Positions 29,401 through 34,530 of a stretch of 47,092 nt of DNA are shown in pieces. A model generated the notes under the pieces. That model had not been told where the DNA came from. It did no database searches and worked only from the letters and a program-made list of their open reading frames with translations. The stretch is from an uncultured Clostridia bacterium (GTDB lineage Bacteria; Bacillota; Clostridia; Christensenellales; UBA1242), in contig CANQRC010000003.1 of the NCBI GenBank assembly GCA_947626155.1, positions 1 to 47,092 of the forward strand, read 5' to 3'. Within the stretch, counting starts at the first letter, position 1; the number at the start of each line of letters is the position of its first letter. The translations under genes and the position numbers were made by a program.

Positions 29401-30064
29401 TATCCAAATTGAAGTTGTGGCTATGGACAGATATTCAATTTCTCAAATAACAATCACAAACAAAGGGAATGTTCTTGACGATTTGACCCTCTTTGACGGC
29501 AAAACAATCACGCTTTCAAGTCAGTTTATTGCCGACAATCAAATTGAAGGCTCTGTTGGAATTGATGTTGTGTTTGCGCGCGAAGAATGGGAAGATTTGA
29601 CACTTGAAATAGAGGAGTTGTCGGGGCTTGGCACAAACGAAAATCCATTTTCAATTTCAAGCATAGAAGATTTAATCTTGATGATGAGGCTTGTAAATGG
29701 CGGAGAGGTATCAAGGCGAGGAATTAAATATGCTGATGCTTCATATGTTTTGCTTGCAGATTTAAACCTCAACGATAAATTCTGGACGCCAATTGGCACA
29801 GAGGAAAATCCATTTAACGGCAAGTTCAACTTCAACGGGCATAGGATTGACGGCGTCAACAACGCAATCTTCTATGAACAAGTTTATTACTTTGGCCTGT
29901 TTGGAGTGCTTGGCCCTCGCGCCACACTTCTCATGCGCGCCGAGACATACTGGTATATTTACCTCATTGTGTTTGGCGCAATTGTTCTCTTGGTTGTCCT
30001 GTTTATAGCATTCTTCTACGCGAGAAAGAGAAAGAAAACAATAGATGAACTTTCAAAAAAATGA
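11495..30064 (+). CDS. Giant modular surface protein (6189 residues) with GLUG, InlB-like and MBG-like repeats
   Basis: A single uninterrupted frame of 18.6 kb. The ATG at 11495 has a GAGGGG Shine-Dalgarno sequence and begins a signal peptide (MKKNFFFLLIMIFS, likely cleaved near residue 31); an in-frame start at 11459 lies upstream of it and is rejected. Modules in order: GLUG-type beta-helix repeats (about 90-300: GGILGG, GGVIGG, GGLVGS, GGLVGY); a second 'WVPIG...FDGNGFTISNL' block (about 487-610); an InlB/Listeria-Bacteroides-like repeat (about 644-750: DPNGGTFYSP); others near 1800-1900 (DSNGGEE...GYSFKGWAL...LLAQWEA), 4280-4430, 4647-4717 (TRAGYDFVEW...LYAIWEK), 5030-5120 and 5720-5806. 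Between them are MBG-like units with the KTYDGT/KRYDGT motif (about 2019, 3187, 3569, 4202). A third WTPIG-type block (about 6044-6145) precedes one membrane helix (6153-6177) and a basic tail. No LPXTG is seen. Likely an adhesin or cell-surface stalk; ligand unknown. Confidence 0.9.
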   Translation: MKKNFFFLLIMIFSICGALSYFETPAQLSYAVSTNVSTWDLNGKDSYEDLGGSDFQGVTESEYFATSNAAYINSARGFAYFAYLVNNNKDTMSTKTVYLNVDVDLGDYEWKPIFNFQGDFNGQGHYVYNLKITKVTQSSGQYYAGLFGSYSASSKKSISNLHLRNADINIQNGVSGTAYVGGILGGLGVNALSSSNSASVSNCSVKGNISVKSSSGSVDVGGVIGGVWNNDGVSKIMSSGKITVDAANINVGGLVGSFVSGALKNSYSEADITLNSSNETSVKNVGGLVGYLKDSASNSSSWYTRVANVSDSYFKGVVNTPQSYVRVGGIVGRMDVLGAEENNTISNVFNVGQITAGNVSTNASKAGLVGWATWQTGKTGSGLLKNSFAKDFSTEQLFKTNSSSSGSQSFSGKGLVGSELANLDEFSKTKGFYENEKFWETENAWDFENTWEIQSGLNEGLPYLRGVYQMGAANNDQDLSQQAQLRGAGTAQNPYLIETAGDFAYLTSTSTIWNGNYFSLQNNIDMSNKTWVPIGNENNPFSGVFDGNGFTISNLTSSYLNAFSSIGLFGQTQNAVIKNLTIENCDFYSTASAKIGAFVGTAGSETYLINVKNSTSYNAVGDGNVTKIKGKLNAEGRENFDGYDITIDPNGGTFYSPNKQAYRGEYHIILREDGSVLSQEIDTTFGRSIPDISTQYGKADTIIRRGYKRLGFSASKEDNVVSDAGAEVLTDAEQILAAAKENLQLYTVWLSGADGALLTQELYVVYNQYEVANFDAELNSGASYLTSKFYSQNREFNLDGFGATYGHGETIDGINEDNVYAKFQLIYDAQTEEYENVLWGEPEYSDGTVKKLRDGFVVAGLHTGFDGTDFEDDVISPSFGFINEQFSPVLYAEWKGLPSSGGSEGNYSQKLKITFKKSIDSTQKWTGFDNFTWEEVFGISKEKNVHLEGISTDEQVHTYSQNSIGSQTEDLVVEFTFGTNYSDRANNYLHLYTDNIQAGFNMGRASLKNSPEDTNFGKLKTTLDVDDETGLHNFDISGTKIYNLVGDNELEIYIERQEIFSDVTISDNVQFALSPFVEVEGASSYEISITKGEESKAISAEEQIFGYDFKNNQVLLMSKDGAIKEESLTDEFKLDTADEKLLFTVTYHLNDADTQKFYYVYKYEQKGDNNWLALYSADEDGNEKLLIMALKDVEATNKEIQSQLVTFSNSKQNFALIYKTEEGFSVSTREPNFLEAVKVEGKEGDAVVRGYFGYKDVNEFAGRGIALLTSYNSIFLNYNFEYDGNRNQELFDTFKQASTLVSQANYQTTTDGPTSELSMAANAQKYFRLNTSAKVTLVSVELQKDAQGQTPAAVNNEYTISEPFSFNIDLDEGKEKLVAGQYTVTVHFEDVTYSVNYGAKFVSHSNMKNFESLVGKGENYTTLLKDYDGDYLTVSENLQDAQEKSSKLENADAEVKLLQKTDLLYNDEISLKQNEENVGKIGVNYYGFYLRTNTGRELNKRVEYSNTLGAIYDGVSRTTGEDSAVGKYILNVIVIFEVREMTLEVSNTIIVENFDNTGVESHATLNKDLKIEFSSTPKKYEYKNISGDGQSTTLNFAFPISSQGNEVGYDIVGVRILHGGEKVDLDDGQWESENSGTPNAFEKDFKETFDKLLENQTETTQNYSFQIVVKQKVAEIILHSGAGETYRQENSRAGKVTNSNGEDVTNNAYTTTAYFGGSTVSLTDGTVMIGEKAEFIRNLFVTRYGYTPNGWNIHYGGDGELEDLYIGYSFTFNLSTQQYSTYEDGSYKFHIYMCWDALGFKISFDSNGGEERVADLSIDFDEKIDFNSLKTVSRAGYSFKGWALQNNLLFEYSGTQFSIANAVISGDSVIISDTKYFAKDGDEWLYAYSGNIQLLAQWEANSYKVTVDFNRKSAGGETKTFDIIYEKQDEFKKILSDEELLNLTRSKFTFAGIYYILNDNLVQLLESNLLVNGEMGVDITSHTAAGTNVLTLYVGWTFDYENGYSLELTDKDFEQQVYDGSAKTIDLSKKFTADNIASKSGFVIPGKDGKFIGVEEDNNVSLSFEVDGQARDQFTVSQTNAGQYIFYLTLVLTDNSKNVSGQDIVGQVAISFTFTITPASVDAQTDDEQYRFVFAKMIIEPYYIKSEIDELENFEAIVSYLSEKESARAGDADTLLTTAEPQDAFNYIIFKHYNLGITTGTQYVDYKNWTYQDYLDYKEENGEEVENVRNLLTYFDYFTYGSQEKNFEASFSSQGIFSLGELATKDELSITSIKIYTDVASFMPNLSYTLRVFVDAKDKQKLNNFYLSTDGEDYYFDFGNATLLKEVLEVNNHSDYDFAYYMMTSSSRVEAGFDADIENEQLQDKIKLAKDALKTKYGRDFYLVDAERLIFASANVFTSTTGSAEKDTTYTFKQEGDFLHFDNVLAYALKDIEVEPNLFEFENVSSIFNLTMNESYEFKILGLQDVYHIVLQANYFTQQDGEFVTSVLDATTLQELKVSTDFLKDFLYISDVRYTSNESVGMLSLDDTKSLSERKRVYADERVFIADIMTMNGYQIDIYVSRAVTQITFNTKQFINNNVGIFAWKNSDMVSESELKAQWTLPISYTWEAETVADQEFSAQTISLYAIYTDLIYVSYNNIPGEDEIPAERRSHALIKLGVSTYDDVYKPEVSGFTLDSLIYSGDITFKGLFANGGEGIYHPTFYDANSPASIFKCVDITCYWTMDVDILYEAFNGDNYVYTTDIYDFTDTWNVNTLLHIRNENNVLFDYSYKWVKVLDGEEKVISQTEEFALEGKGSYAESGKYKLYITSNLKEKYSKYVAEDGVRGGKTDYTFTLNFVRRKLTSITPSNTTADYNGREQISDWSITFTYTNSRGREASYSSTYSPDSAFLIKYEDAETKSMKDAGVYTIRYTISSDDYDISELDQDSYNVFDENGTYYYQFEYTINAIVVEIDTFEVEKTFNTLVGQTVFIQNVTVSQTNETIAVELTRDESHKSDEHVGEYSLYLDGSGEYTKNYILKKGETTLVDKGEILDTKTVLGTLKIKQSGGLTVTFEDLTTSTYTTSFKKEGFSFEITTQDGKIVLKIVSGGNAEQTYNLQLLDKSAGSVITEKVILDILIENLSDITESFRSEANGETATTVKNSGTYYYETQIGENFLKYYQTFEISNAFKFVIEKAKINSDTWKISKTYDGTNTLNLNLQGEALEDETEMYVVATFTSGFHAGTNLRVTLALAGESEDLSNYTLTKTEFEDGEIKQRNATITFGTTKTQYEYGEVSASNFKTILQRESVKDGGTDVSNILYDNTYELSYELTAKEDNLTQSDRGFYYVGTYTFKIQTISSQDFVFTIEVPTFSIVAKNVTHVVTPVSRTILDSVETDITDTYTDPVTGDVITLHYTIKETDYNNNGRYKQGTYNFVLSSCTSDPEKLKDNFNISIDENNNGLTVTVAATTLYVEISDEQILSQTYNAKTYEFQVSGSALSLKNSTQEQTSVNLTFYIKTDENGGRETITSVDASGLTIYSGRETDTTFKDAGTYTLLLKGTVDGYTAVSFAKKYDFVIGKVTLTVSDETVTKTYDKTTKISSISVTGAISGDDVVVSGEFEDSNVNKVVDGEVQLWNVQLSLSGTAASNYALSKDTIKGEIQKADAEIEYSGQTTAIFGEIDKNFSFDSKVTVKATDKSEVARSQYELSVSISRTADGDLYSEANYLHAGSYTITFSAVESATRNYNITQKSITLTVTARQIQIVFVTSGQIKAFFGDKSTQTNQIDYVYTVPRYNETISLVLTREKAETNAIGYYKITGATVKTGETYSDDYSISSVSDNTPEGEGAYQIVAPDVPLYVLLGEADTINKNSYSDLLKIEYDGKVYSSISIGGDAETGYELVVTSSDGETSHRFKISFYTVDEAGQVYTKHDAVAGLSSQFSYVGALSKDVGTYAMRAYSTVAGDYSQNVKLGLYGEQNCFKLSITQRKVTLKVADNIFSREFTNAQAVYHFTSAESQDMLSNLVSGEGLGFTLTMYENTAEAGQAPVKGGIAKYVNASSDYILGGEIDPTDANRKNYILSVENVVGKITKATLYIVIDNSKLIFDYGTLKNDENLPFTYDAPASVINFSSYLEDETSKQRLDFDIKVDAENASISTSGFLDVGFYDVRVYTKSVLDFDLQYMVNGTIYNADEGRIRAARVEIEQIPLTITEKDGLALSTLFTKRYDGTKTIDFKDGDQLKFNLVGVLEKDLVTLENVEYENSLDGERIPIIFTFNGDDVGNYNLSAIVGSYFGTITAVQVNIAFDTKAEAGDEIVNQDGKGVSEIIVKYPFASGNIMASSVTPGAIFPTDIRGKAGHAFLGWYMLFEDIEENSKEYNLLVNYSQNMQFTYSERIFKVKIENNTLAVDFFKALLEDQTLGFYYQDEKFTTNGQPITFTLEADWSVNSYEVTINIVDENGDKFAEEYDLATVKYGTAQTLTQETEMFDIKGHTFSHMVVFDYGFKVGFILPEDAKCTFIGFYLGTTPINELADDNFRADSTLLSITNVKEAYEINLRFKIRTVEVSLDFSDCRTATVANTDDFTSQGDRIWAWQTNYYALKENSTSIKDLLDLAQVQFAGYNLTSLGTHSAEQFEQTHLFEILPSELIDDRYVLTLLGSFEAKQISVTLHFGYDKDEGEGEKVETHEITFDTTFGEAEWWQETPTRAGYDFVEWSTSNSGDGHKVDGQTQVTQEEAYVLYAIWEKQKITIHFEVENATLEFQAVEGLTVIQYAWGYEIKDIEYAASIIFTITPRLGYGLGELPKEFSVVEGNRYQFTVPANPDREQFLVFKLPVNKNNNQVTLSGDEHVSTVAAFEGETSKDVEADQFEVLTDTAFRIEVTAEKGYEMTEEFSVTGNPDENTDFNISSRVNTIMLENEERSVLTVSVTGIKSGLNFVFSTAPRRNTILVAFKDPEDNNSLEAIDDVYYNGASHTVTENPLALTVLTGTSYDFHVKFAYGFDYQKGDFEADKISVSDDAVSEYEGYVKFTISGAETDGTITISTLRKQFTLTLKVVSYDTEGQLVEDVSNNVAFVNNENGADGVLVDYNTEAILTVQKATAFDFEGWLEDYNSQPISGAEQFRYKVVADKTLYAVFYEGESYRIWFGTVLLEETFVEQEQNLVKYEDYRIYDDGGLFFDKDEVQLQSDSSAQFSFIKNISSTEFMYELPLGFDFVGVGYYLNGDFKVAFRGEFDTLNGKAIFTLAGSQLASDVTKVYAILQAKDVVLNFSSEIEIEGAISEDDVDDPVGDVSIRSGSNVVNSFGYINYTRIHYSGEDFVGGKLLSTSQFSVMAYSNCNFEFLVKIRKKGYMLSRIDYSGDISIYNKEEQTEDGLLYTIYILSTNTGSFDIKLVYTSQLNFVDLSFVSERTGNDYEVDGGVFDVQIDENSVGRAWTTNNQTAMATVSGYTNVGFKVTAYIRAGFTYKGLFVLAADDMDIITAEALYETLVIEDTGFTGKVTFSVANFLDLNKVKIILTPTVYTVLFKDDNTTLLTKEVYFYENFEFDNVEMSKLQAKKTNYVYQGYFTRQNGAGKLYVNSDIMFVGPWLENGYVLNSITPTKFVLEDNAQKLPDGTIEISLYLYMSYLKTRITFSFNTPLDFGLTAKDLISGIDDYNSWYYFTEPMSIEVAYGTDIRFVGPKISGYEFYKMIISQRRPGESDWTEIDTSNYGSSNNIPWLSDEADPYAECRVELWYFREISVQIRGGLGKFTLSQDGYDASSRGNAYALNQKGYYDPNKEVTVTAEADYGYEFVSWSSYPLIGRPTTNPVYTVTPAATRQLSLRLVFAGKGVLLRFEYDNTNGKITEASRKGFDGESLGAIQNPTDFSVLVGDTLTLCVYNSPNYGLSWTIRYSLGETQAFTDIKFVKYQSGHQYFEFKVLPEFIPVDWTEGYFPEVVITPIFESERLSVFITTSLSEDLENAVDENNVKNIGYLTYLGNAVESFTADISSDIQIEVVAMDRYSISQITITNKGNVLDDLTLFDGKTITLSSQFIADNQIEGSVGIDVVFAREEWEDLTLEIEELSGLGTNENPFSISSIEDLILMMRLVNGGEVSRRGIKYADASYVLLADLNLNDKFWTPIGTEENPFNGKFNFNGHRIDGVNNAIFYEQVYYFGLFGVLGPRATLLMRAETYWYIYLIVFGAIVLLVVLFIAFFYARKRKKTIDELSKK

Positions 30065-30106
30065 TAATTGCCCTTTAAGGCAAATAAAATAAAGCAAGGA
30101 GTTTTT

Positions 30107-30856
30107 ATGCTGCTTGCTTTATTTGTTTTGGGGCTTGTTCAGGGCTTAACCGAATTTTTGCCCGTCTCGTCGTCGGGACATATTGTGCTTTTGTCCAAAA
30201 TCTTTGGCATTGAGGAAAGCCTTTTTTTAAGCATTTTGCTTCATATTGCCACGCTTCTTTCAATTGTCGTAATTTTTTACAAGGACATCTGGAAGATGAT
30301 AAGGCACCCTTTTTCAAAAGACACAATTATGCTTGCCGTGGCAACAATTCCAACTTGCCTGATTGTGCTTGTGCTTATGCCAATTGTAAAACTTTCTTTT
30401 ATGGGCGGCTTTTTGCCAATCTGTTTTGCCATCACGGCAATTTTGCTGCTTTTTGGAGGAAGCAAAAAGTCGGGCGGCGCGCCAATGAATATGAAAACTG
30501 CATTTTTCATGGGCGTAGCGCAGGGCTTTGCAGTTTTTCCGGGGATTTCGCGCTCCGGCTCAACAATTGCCGCAGGCTTTTCTTGTGGGGGCGAGGGCGC
30601 AAGTGTCACAAAATTTTCTTTTTTGATGTCAATTCCAATCATCTTGCTTTCGCTTGCTATGGAGGTGTTTGAGATTTTAACACAAAATGTGCAAGTTACT
30701 TTGGAGGTTTTTCCAACAATTGTCGCGTTTCTGACGGCTTTTCTGGTGGGGATTTTTGCCATTAAGTTTATGCTTAAATTCAGCGAAAAGTCAAAAATGA
30801 AGTATTTTTCAATTTATCTTGTCTTTATTTCAATCTTGTCACTTTTTATTGTTTAA
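30107..30856 (+). CDS. uppP: Undecaprenyl-diphosphatase UppP (BacA type)
   Basis: This integral membrane enzyme dephosphorylates undecaprenyl diphosphate to recycle the lipid carrier for peptidoglycan and wall polymers, and underlies bacitracin tolerance. The 249-residue protein shows both family signatures: GLTEFLPVSSSGH near the N-terminus and PGISRSGSTIAAG in the middle, among seven or eight hydrophobic segments. The ATG at 30107 has a Shine-Dalgarno sequence (AAGGAG); the longer frame from 30068 starts 4 nt after the giant gene and lacks one. It lies 42 nt after the giant surface gene, and only a 5-bp hairpin without a T-run separates them, so read-through is possible. Confidence 0.95.
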   Translation: MLLALFVLGLVQGLTEFLPVSSSGHIVLLSKIFGIEESLFLSILLHIATLLSIVVIFYKDIWKMIRHPFSKDTIMLAVATIPTCLIVLVLMPIVKLSFMGGFLPICFAITAILLLFGGSKKSGGAPMNMKTAFFMGVAQGFAVFPGISRSGSTIAAGFSCGGEGASVTKFSFLMSIPIILLSLAMEVFEILTQNVQVTLEVFPTIVAFLTAFLVGIFAIKFMLKFSEKSKMKYFSIYLVFISILSLFIV

Positions 30857-30896
30857 TTATCATATTTTGGTGGGGCTGTCCAATAAAATATTTTCT

Positions 30897-33509
30897 ATGA
30901 AAGAATACAATAAATCTGTTGAAGAGGTTTTGGCGACATTTGGCACAACGCGTGAAGGCCTTTCGGAAGAGGTGGCAAGTGAGAGGGCGGCGGACACCCA
31001 AAAACTTTTGATTAAAAAAGAAAAGAAACAAAGTTTCCTCTCCAAATTTTTTGCACAAATAAAAGACCTTATGGTTTTGGTTTTGCTTGTTTCTGGCGTT
31101 GTTTCAATAATTATTGGAATAACCCAAAAGTCAAGCGGCGAAATTATTGACGGGGCAATCATCCTTGGAATTGTGATTATGAACGCGCTTTTTGGCGTCT
31201 ATCAGGAGCGCAAGAGCGAGAGGGCAATTGAAAGCTTAAAAAACATGACCGAGCCGGAAACGCTTGTCATGCGCGAGGGCAAAGTTTCAAAAATAAAGAC
31301 AACCTCTCTTGTTCATGGCGACATTGTGCTTTTAAGTTCGGGTGCAATTGTGCCTGCGGATTTGAGACTTATTGAAAGCGCCAATTTGAAAATAAGCGAA
31401 GCCTCCCTCACCGGCGAGAGCGAACCCGTCACAAAGGCGGCAGGCGAGGTCTATGCGGGCGAGGTCAACCTTGCGGAGCGAAAAAACATGGCATTCGCTT
31501 CAAGTATTGTTGAAAATGGCCACGGCAGGGGCGTGGTTGTGGGCATTGGGAAAGAGACCGAAATTGGAAAAATTGCCGAGAGCCTCAAAGACACAAAAAA
31601 AGAACTCACGCCGCTTCAAAAAAGCATTCAGGGCGTGGGCAAAGTCTTAACCTATTTAATTTTGCTTGTGGCAAGCATAACTTTCATTTTGGAAGTGGTG
31701 TGTGACCCAAGCCACATTTTGCGCGCATTTTTAACGGCCGTGGCAATTTCTGTGGCGGCAATTCCAGAAAGTTTGCCGGCGGTGATAACAATTATTATGA
31801 GCCTTGGGATTTCAAAACTTTCCAAGCAAAAGGCAATTGTCAAGAGGATGCACGCGGTTGAAACGCTTGGCGCGTGCGATGTCATTTGCTCAGACAAAAC
31901 AGGCACAATTACACAAAATAAGATGAAAACAACCGATTTTTTCACTTTTTTTGACAAAATAAGCCCTGATTTTGACATTTTTTTAAATTGCATGACACTT
32001 TGCAACGACGCCCAAATGGGAAAAGTTGGCTTTCAGGGCGGCTCAACAGAGGTGGCGCTTGCCGAGTTTGCCCGCTCTTGCGGCGTGAACAAAATTGATG
32101 CCGAAAAGAAATATCCGCGCCTTGACGATGTTGCTTTCAGTTCGGAAAGAAAATATATGATAACCCTAAATTCCGTGAACGGCAAGAATGTTTGTTTCAT
32201 GAAAGGCGCGCTCGACCGAGTGCTGAAAAAATGTGACTTTTATTTAAAGGACGGCCAAGTTTTCCCTCTTGACGAAAAGGCAAAAAACAAAATTTTGTCG
32301 GCAAACGAAAAGATGTGCGAAAAGGCGCTGAGGGTGATAAGTTTTGCCTTTAAAGAGCAGACAAACCGACAAATTGACGAGGAAAGCTATGTGTTTTTGG
32401 GGCTTTGTGGGCTTCAAGACCCGCCACGCCCAGAAATTGAGGATGCGGTCAAAAAGTGTCGCCGCGCAGGAATGAGGCCGGTGATGATAACCGGCGACTA
32501 CAAAGACACGGCTTATGCCATTGCAAAAAAAGTTGGAATTGTCAAAAGCGCCGACGAAGTGATTTCCGGCGACGAACTTGACAGACTTTCAAAGGAAGAG
32601 TTTGAACAAATTGTAGAAAAGAAAAATGTGTTTGCGCGGGTCAGCCCTCAGCACAAAGTCATGATTGTTGAGGCATTAAAAAAGCGCGGGCACATTGTGG
32701 CAATGACGGGTGACGGCGTGAACGACGCCCCAAGTTTGAAGAAAGCGGACATTGGAATTGGAATGGGCAAAACGGGCACGGACGTCACAAAGGATGTTGC
32801 AGACATTTTGATTACCGACGACAACTTTGCAAGCATAATTGTTGCGGTTGAGGAGGGAAGAAAAATTTACAGCAACATTCAAAAGACAATCAAATATCTC
32901 TTTTCGGCGAATATGGCGGAAATTTTGGCGCTGTTTTTAATCACAATTATCCTGCCCGGCTACACTTTTTTGCTTCCCGTTCAAATTTTGTTTGTAAACC
33001 TTATCACCGACAGCCTGCCGGCAATTGCGCTGGGCGTAGAGCCTGTTGAAAGCGAGGTGATGACGCTCAAGCCTCGAAACCCAAAAGAGGGACTTTTTGG
33101 CGGCGGAGTTGGAACAAGCATTTTTGTTTTGGGCGCAATTCAAACACTTCTCACCATGGGTGCTTATCTTTTTGGGCTGAGTTTTTACAGCGAAACGGCG
33201 GCAATCACAATGGCTTTTTACACTTTAAACTTCATTCAACTTTTCTATATGTTCACCGCGCGAACGAACGATTTTTGCTTCAAATCAAATCCTTTCAAAA
33301 ACAAGTTTTTCAACCTCTCGCTGCTTCTCGGCTTTGGACTTTTAATTTTGATAGCCACAACAAACCTTACCTCAATTTTAAAACTTCAAAAACTTGACGC
33401 CCTGTGCTGGCTTGTTGTTGCGGCCCTGTCGCTTTCAATAATTTTGATTGGCGAACTTTACAAATTTTTTGAAAGGCTTATCAAAAGACGAAAAAAGAAC
33501 TCTTTTTAA
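30897..33509 (+). CDS. P-type (PII, calcium-type) cation-transporting ATPase
   Basis: The 870-residue membrane pump exports a cation, most likely Ca2+, using an aspartyl-phosphate intermediate. Visible motifs: the actuator TGES (about 170), VAAIPESLPAVIT in M4 (the PII consensus is usually PEGLP), the phosphorylation site CSDKTGTIT (about 331-338), the nucleotide-domain KGALDRVL, MITGDY, MTGDGVNDAPSLKKADIGIGMG and, in M6, NLITDSLPAIALG with the Asn and Asp of the Ca site. Length is normal. The ATG at 30897 fits the usual N-terminus; upstream in-frame codons overlap uppP. No Shine-Dalgarno sequence precedes it, but TAAAAT (30884-30889) ends 7 nt before it, suggesting a leaderless start, although no convincing -35 is visible. 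Confidence 0.92.
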   Translation: MKEYNKSVEEVLATFGTTREGLSEEVASERAADTQKLLIKKEKKQSFLSKFFAQIKDLMVLVLLVSGVVSIIIGITQKSSGEIIDGAIILGIVIMNALFGVYQERKSERAIESLKNMTEPETLVMREGKVSKIKTTSLVHGDIVLLSSGAIVPADLRLIESANLKISEASLTGESEPVTKAAGEVYAGEVNLAERKNMAFASSIVENGHGRGVVVGIGKETEIGKIAESLKDTKKELTPLQKSIQGVGKVLTYLILLVASITFILEVVCDPSHILRAFLTAVAISVAAIPESLPAVITIIMSLGISKLSKQKAIVKRMHAVETLGACDVICSDKTGTITQNKMKTTDFFTFFDKISPDFDIFLNCMTLCNDAQMGKVGFQGGSTEVALAEFARSCGVNKIDAEKKYPRLDDVAFSSERKYMITLNSVNGKNVCFMKGALDRVLKKCDFYLKDGQVFPLDEKAKNKILSANEKMCEKALRVISFAFKEQTNRQIDEESYVFLGLCGLQDPPRPEIEDAVKKCRRAGMRPVMITGDYKDTAYAIAKKVGIVKSADEVISGDELDRLSKEEFEQIVEKKNVFARVSPQHKVMIVEALKKRGHIVAMTGDGVNDAPSLKKADIGIGMGKTGTDVTKDVADILITDDNFASIIVAVEEGRKIYSNIQKTIKYLFSANMAEILALFLITIILPGYTFLLPVQILFVNLITDSLPAIALGVEPVESEVMTLKPRNPKEGLFGGGVGTSIFVLGAIQTLLTMGAYLFGLSFYSETAAITMAFYTLNFIQLFYMFTARTNDFCFKSNPFKNKFFNLSLLLGFGLLILIATTNLTSILKLQKLDALCWLVVAALSLSIILIGELYKFFERLIKRRKKNSF

Positions 33510-33522
33510 AAGAGTTTTTTTA
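33498..33522 (+). terminator. Terminator of the P-type ATPase gene
   Basis: AACTCTTTT (33498-33506) and AAAAGAGTT (33508-33516) form a near-perfect palindrome followed by T residues to 33522. The gene's TAA (33507-33509) lies at its centre. Confidence 0.85.
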
Positions 33523-33538
33523 TTGTAAAAACAAATAT

Positions 33539-33567
33539 TTGCTTTTTCAAGTGTTTTGTGTTAAAAT
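33539..33567 (+). promoter_or_regulatory. Leaderless-type promoter of holB
   Basis: TTGCTT (33539-33544), a 17-bp spacer and TAAAAT (33562-33567), with 6 nt to the ATG at 33574. Confidence 0.7.
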
Positions 33568-33573
33568 TTAAAC

Positions 33574-34530
33574 ATGAAATTGGTTGAGACAATAAAACAA
33601 CAAGCATTTTTCAAAGATTTTGTGGCGAAGAAAGAAAGCGGAAACCTGTTAAATTCCACTTTGTTTTTCTGCGAGGACGATTGCACATCCTCAAAGGTGC
33701 TTGTTTTGGCGGCGCTTCTTCTTGAGTATGACACTTTTGATATGTTTGACGAGACAAGCGCGGAATTTTTGAGAATTGAAGAGGGGATTGACCTTGATGT
33801 CAAAGTTTTTCCCAAAAACGGGCAAAAACTTTTGGTGTCGGATGCAAACGAAATTGTCTCTGAGTGCTTCGTCAAGCCTGTCAATTTGCCAAAGAAAATT
33901 TTTATCATAAACAACATTGACGTCTCCACCGACGAGGCACAAAACAAACTTCTAAAAGTTTTGGAAGAGCCTCCAAAGGGCGTTTACTTTTTGATTAGTG
34001 CAAAGAGTGAGGAGCGCGTTTTGCCAACAATAAAATCTAGGTGCGACAAAATAAAAATAAATCCGCTTTCAAAAGAGGAGATTGAAAAAGTTTGCCTAGA
34101 CGAACTTGCGTGTGTTTTGGGAGGCGGCTATATTGGTCAAACGCTGGCACTTGCGCGAAACGAGAGCCTTGCGCAGGTGGCAAAATTTGCCGTCAGCCTG
34201 CTCACGGAGTTAAAATCAAGCAAGCAAGTGATAAAATTTTCAAAAACCTTTTTGGACTTGCAGGGATTTGTTGATATAATACTAAAAGTTTTGTGTATGG
34301 GAATTGAGGACATCATCAAATTGAAGTGCGAAAGCGAAGATTTGGTCAGCCTTGAAATGTATAAAAAAGATTTAAAAGAGGTTGAGCCAGAATTTTCGGT
34401 TGAGGCGCTTTGCGAGATTTCAAAACTGATTTCAAAATTTATTGAGAAAAAGGAATTCAACGCAAACCTGACGGTGGCGGTTGACAATTTGCTTTTGAAG
34501 ATGTTGGAGGTAAAATATTTATGCAAATAG
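33574..34530 (+). CDS. holB: DNA polymerase III delta' subunit (HolB-like)
   Basis: The delta' subunit is part of the clamp loader that opens the beta sliding clamp onto DNA. The 318-residue protein carries the family's central block KIFIINNIDVSTDEAQNKLLKVLEEPP followed by VLPTIKSRCDKIKINPL, with the SRC motif. There is no intact Walker A motif and no zinc-binding cysteine cluster in the N-terminal part, so it should not bind ATP by itself; delta' subunits are often ATPase-dead. Position supports the call: ricT overlaps its 3' end by 10 nt and trmN6 follows, as in the Bacillus holB-yaaT-yabA-yabB order. No Shine-Dalgarno sequence is visible; the promoter implies a leaderless mRNA. Confidence 0.85.
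   Translation: MKLVETIKQQAFFKDFVAKKESGNLLNSTLFFCEDDCTSSKVLVLAALLLEYDTFDMFDETSAEFLRIEEGIDLDVKVFPKNGQKLLVSDANEIVSECFVKPVNLPKKIFIINNIDVSTDEAQNKLLKVLEEPPKGVYFLISAKSEERVLPTIKSRCDKIKINPLSKEEIEKVCLDELACVLGGGYIGQTLALARNESLAQVAKFAVSLLTELKSSKQVIKFSKTFLDLQGFVDIILKVLCMGIEDIIKLKCESEDLVSLEMYKKDLKEVEPEFSVEALCEISKLISKFIEKKEFNANLTVAVDNLLLKMLEVKYLCK

Noticed and set aside
30068..30083. TTGCC-CTTTAA-GGCAA hairpin after the giant gene as a terminator
   Set aside because: The stem is only 5 bp and no T-run follows, so termination is not supported.
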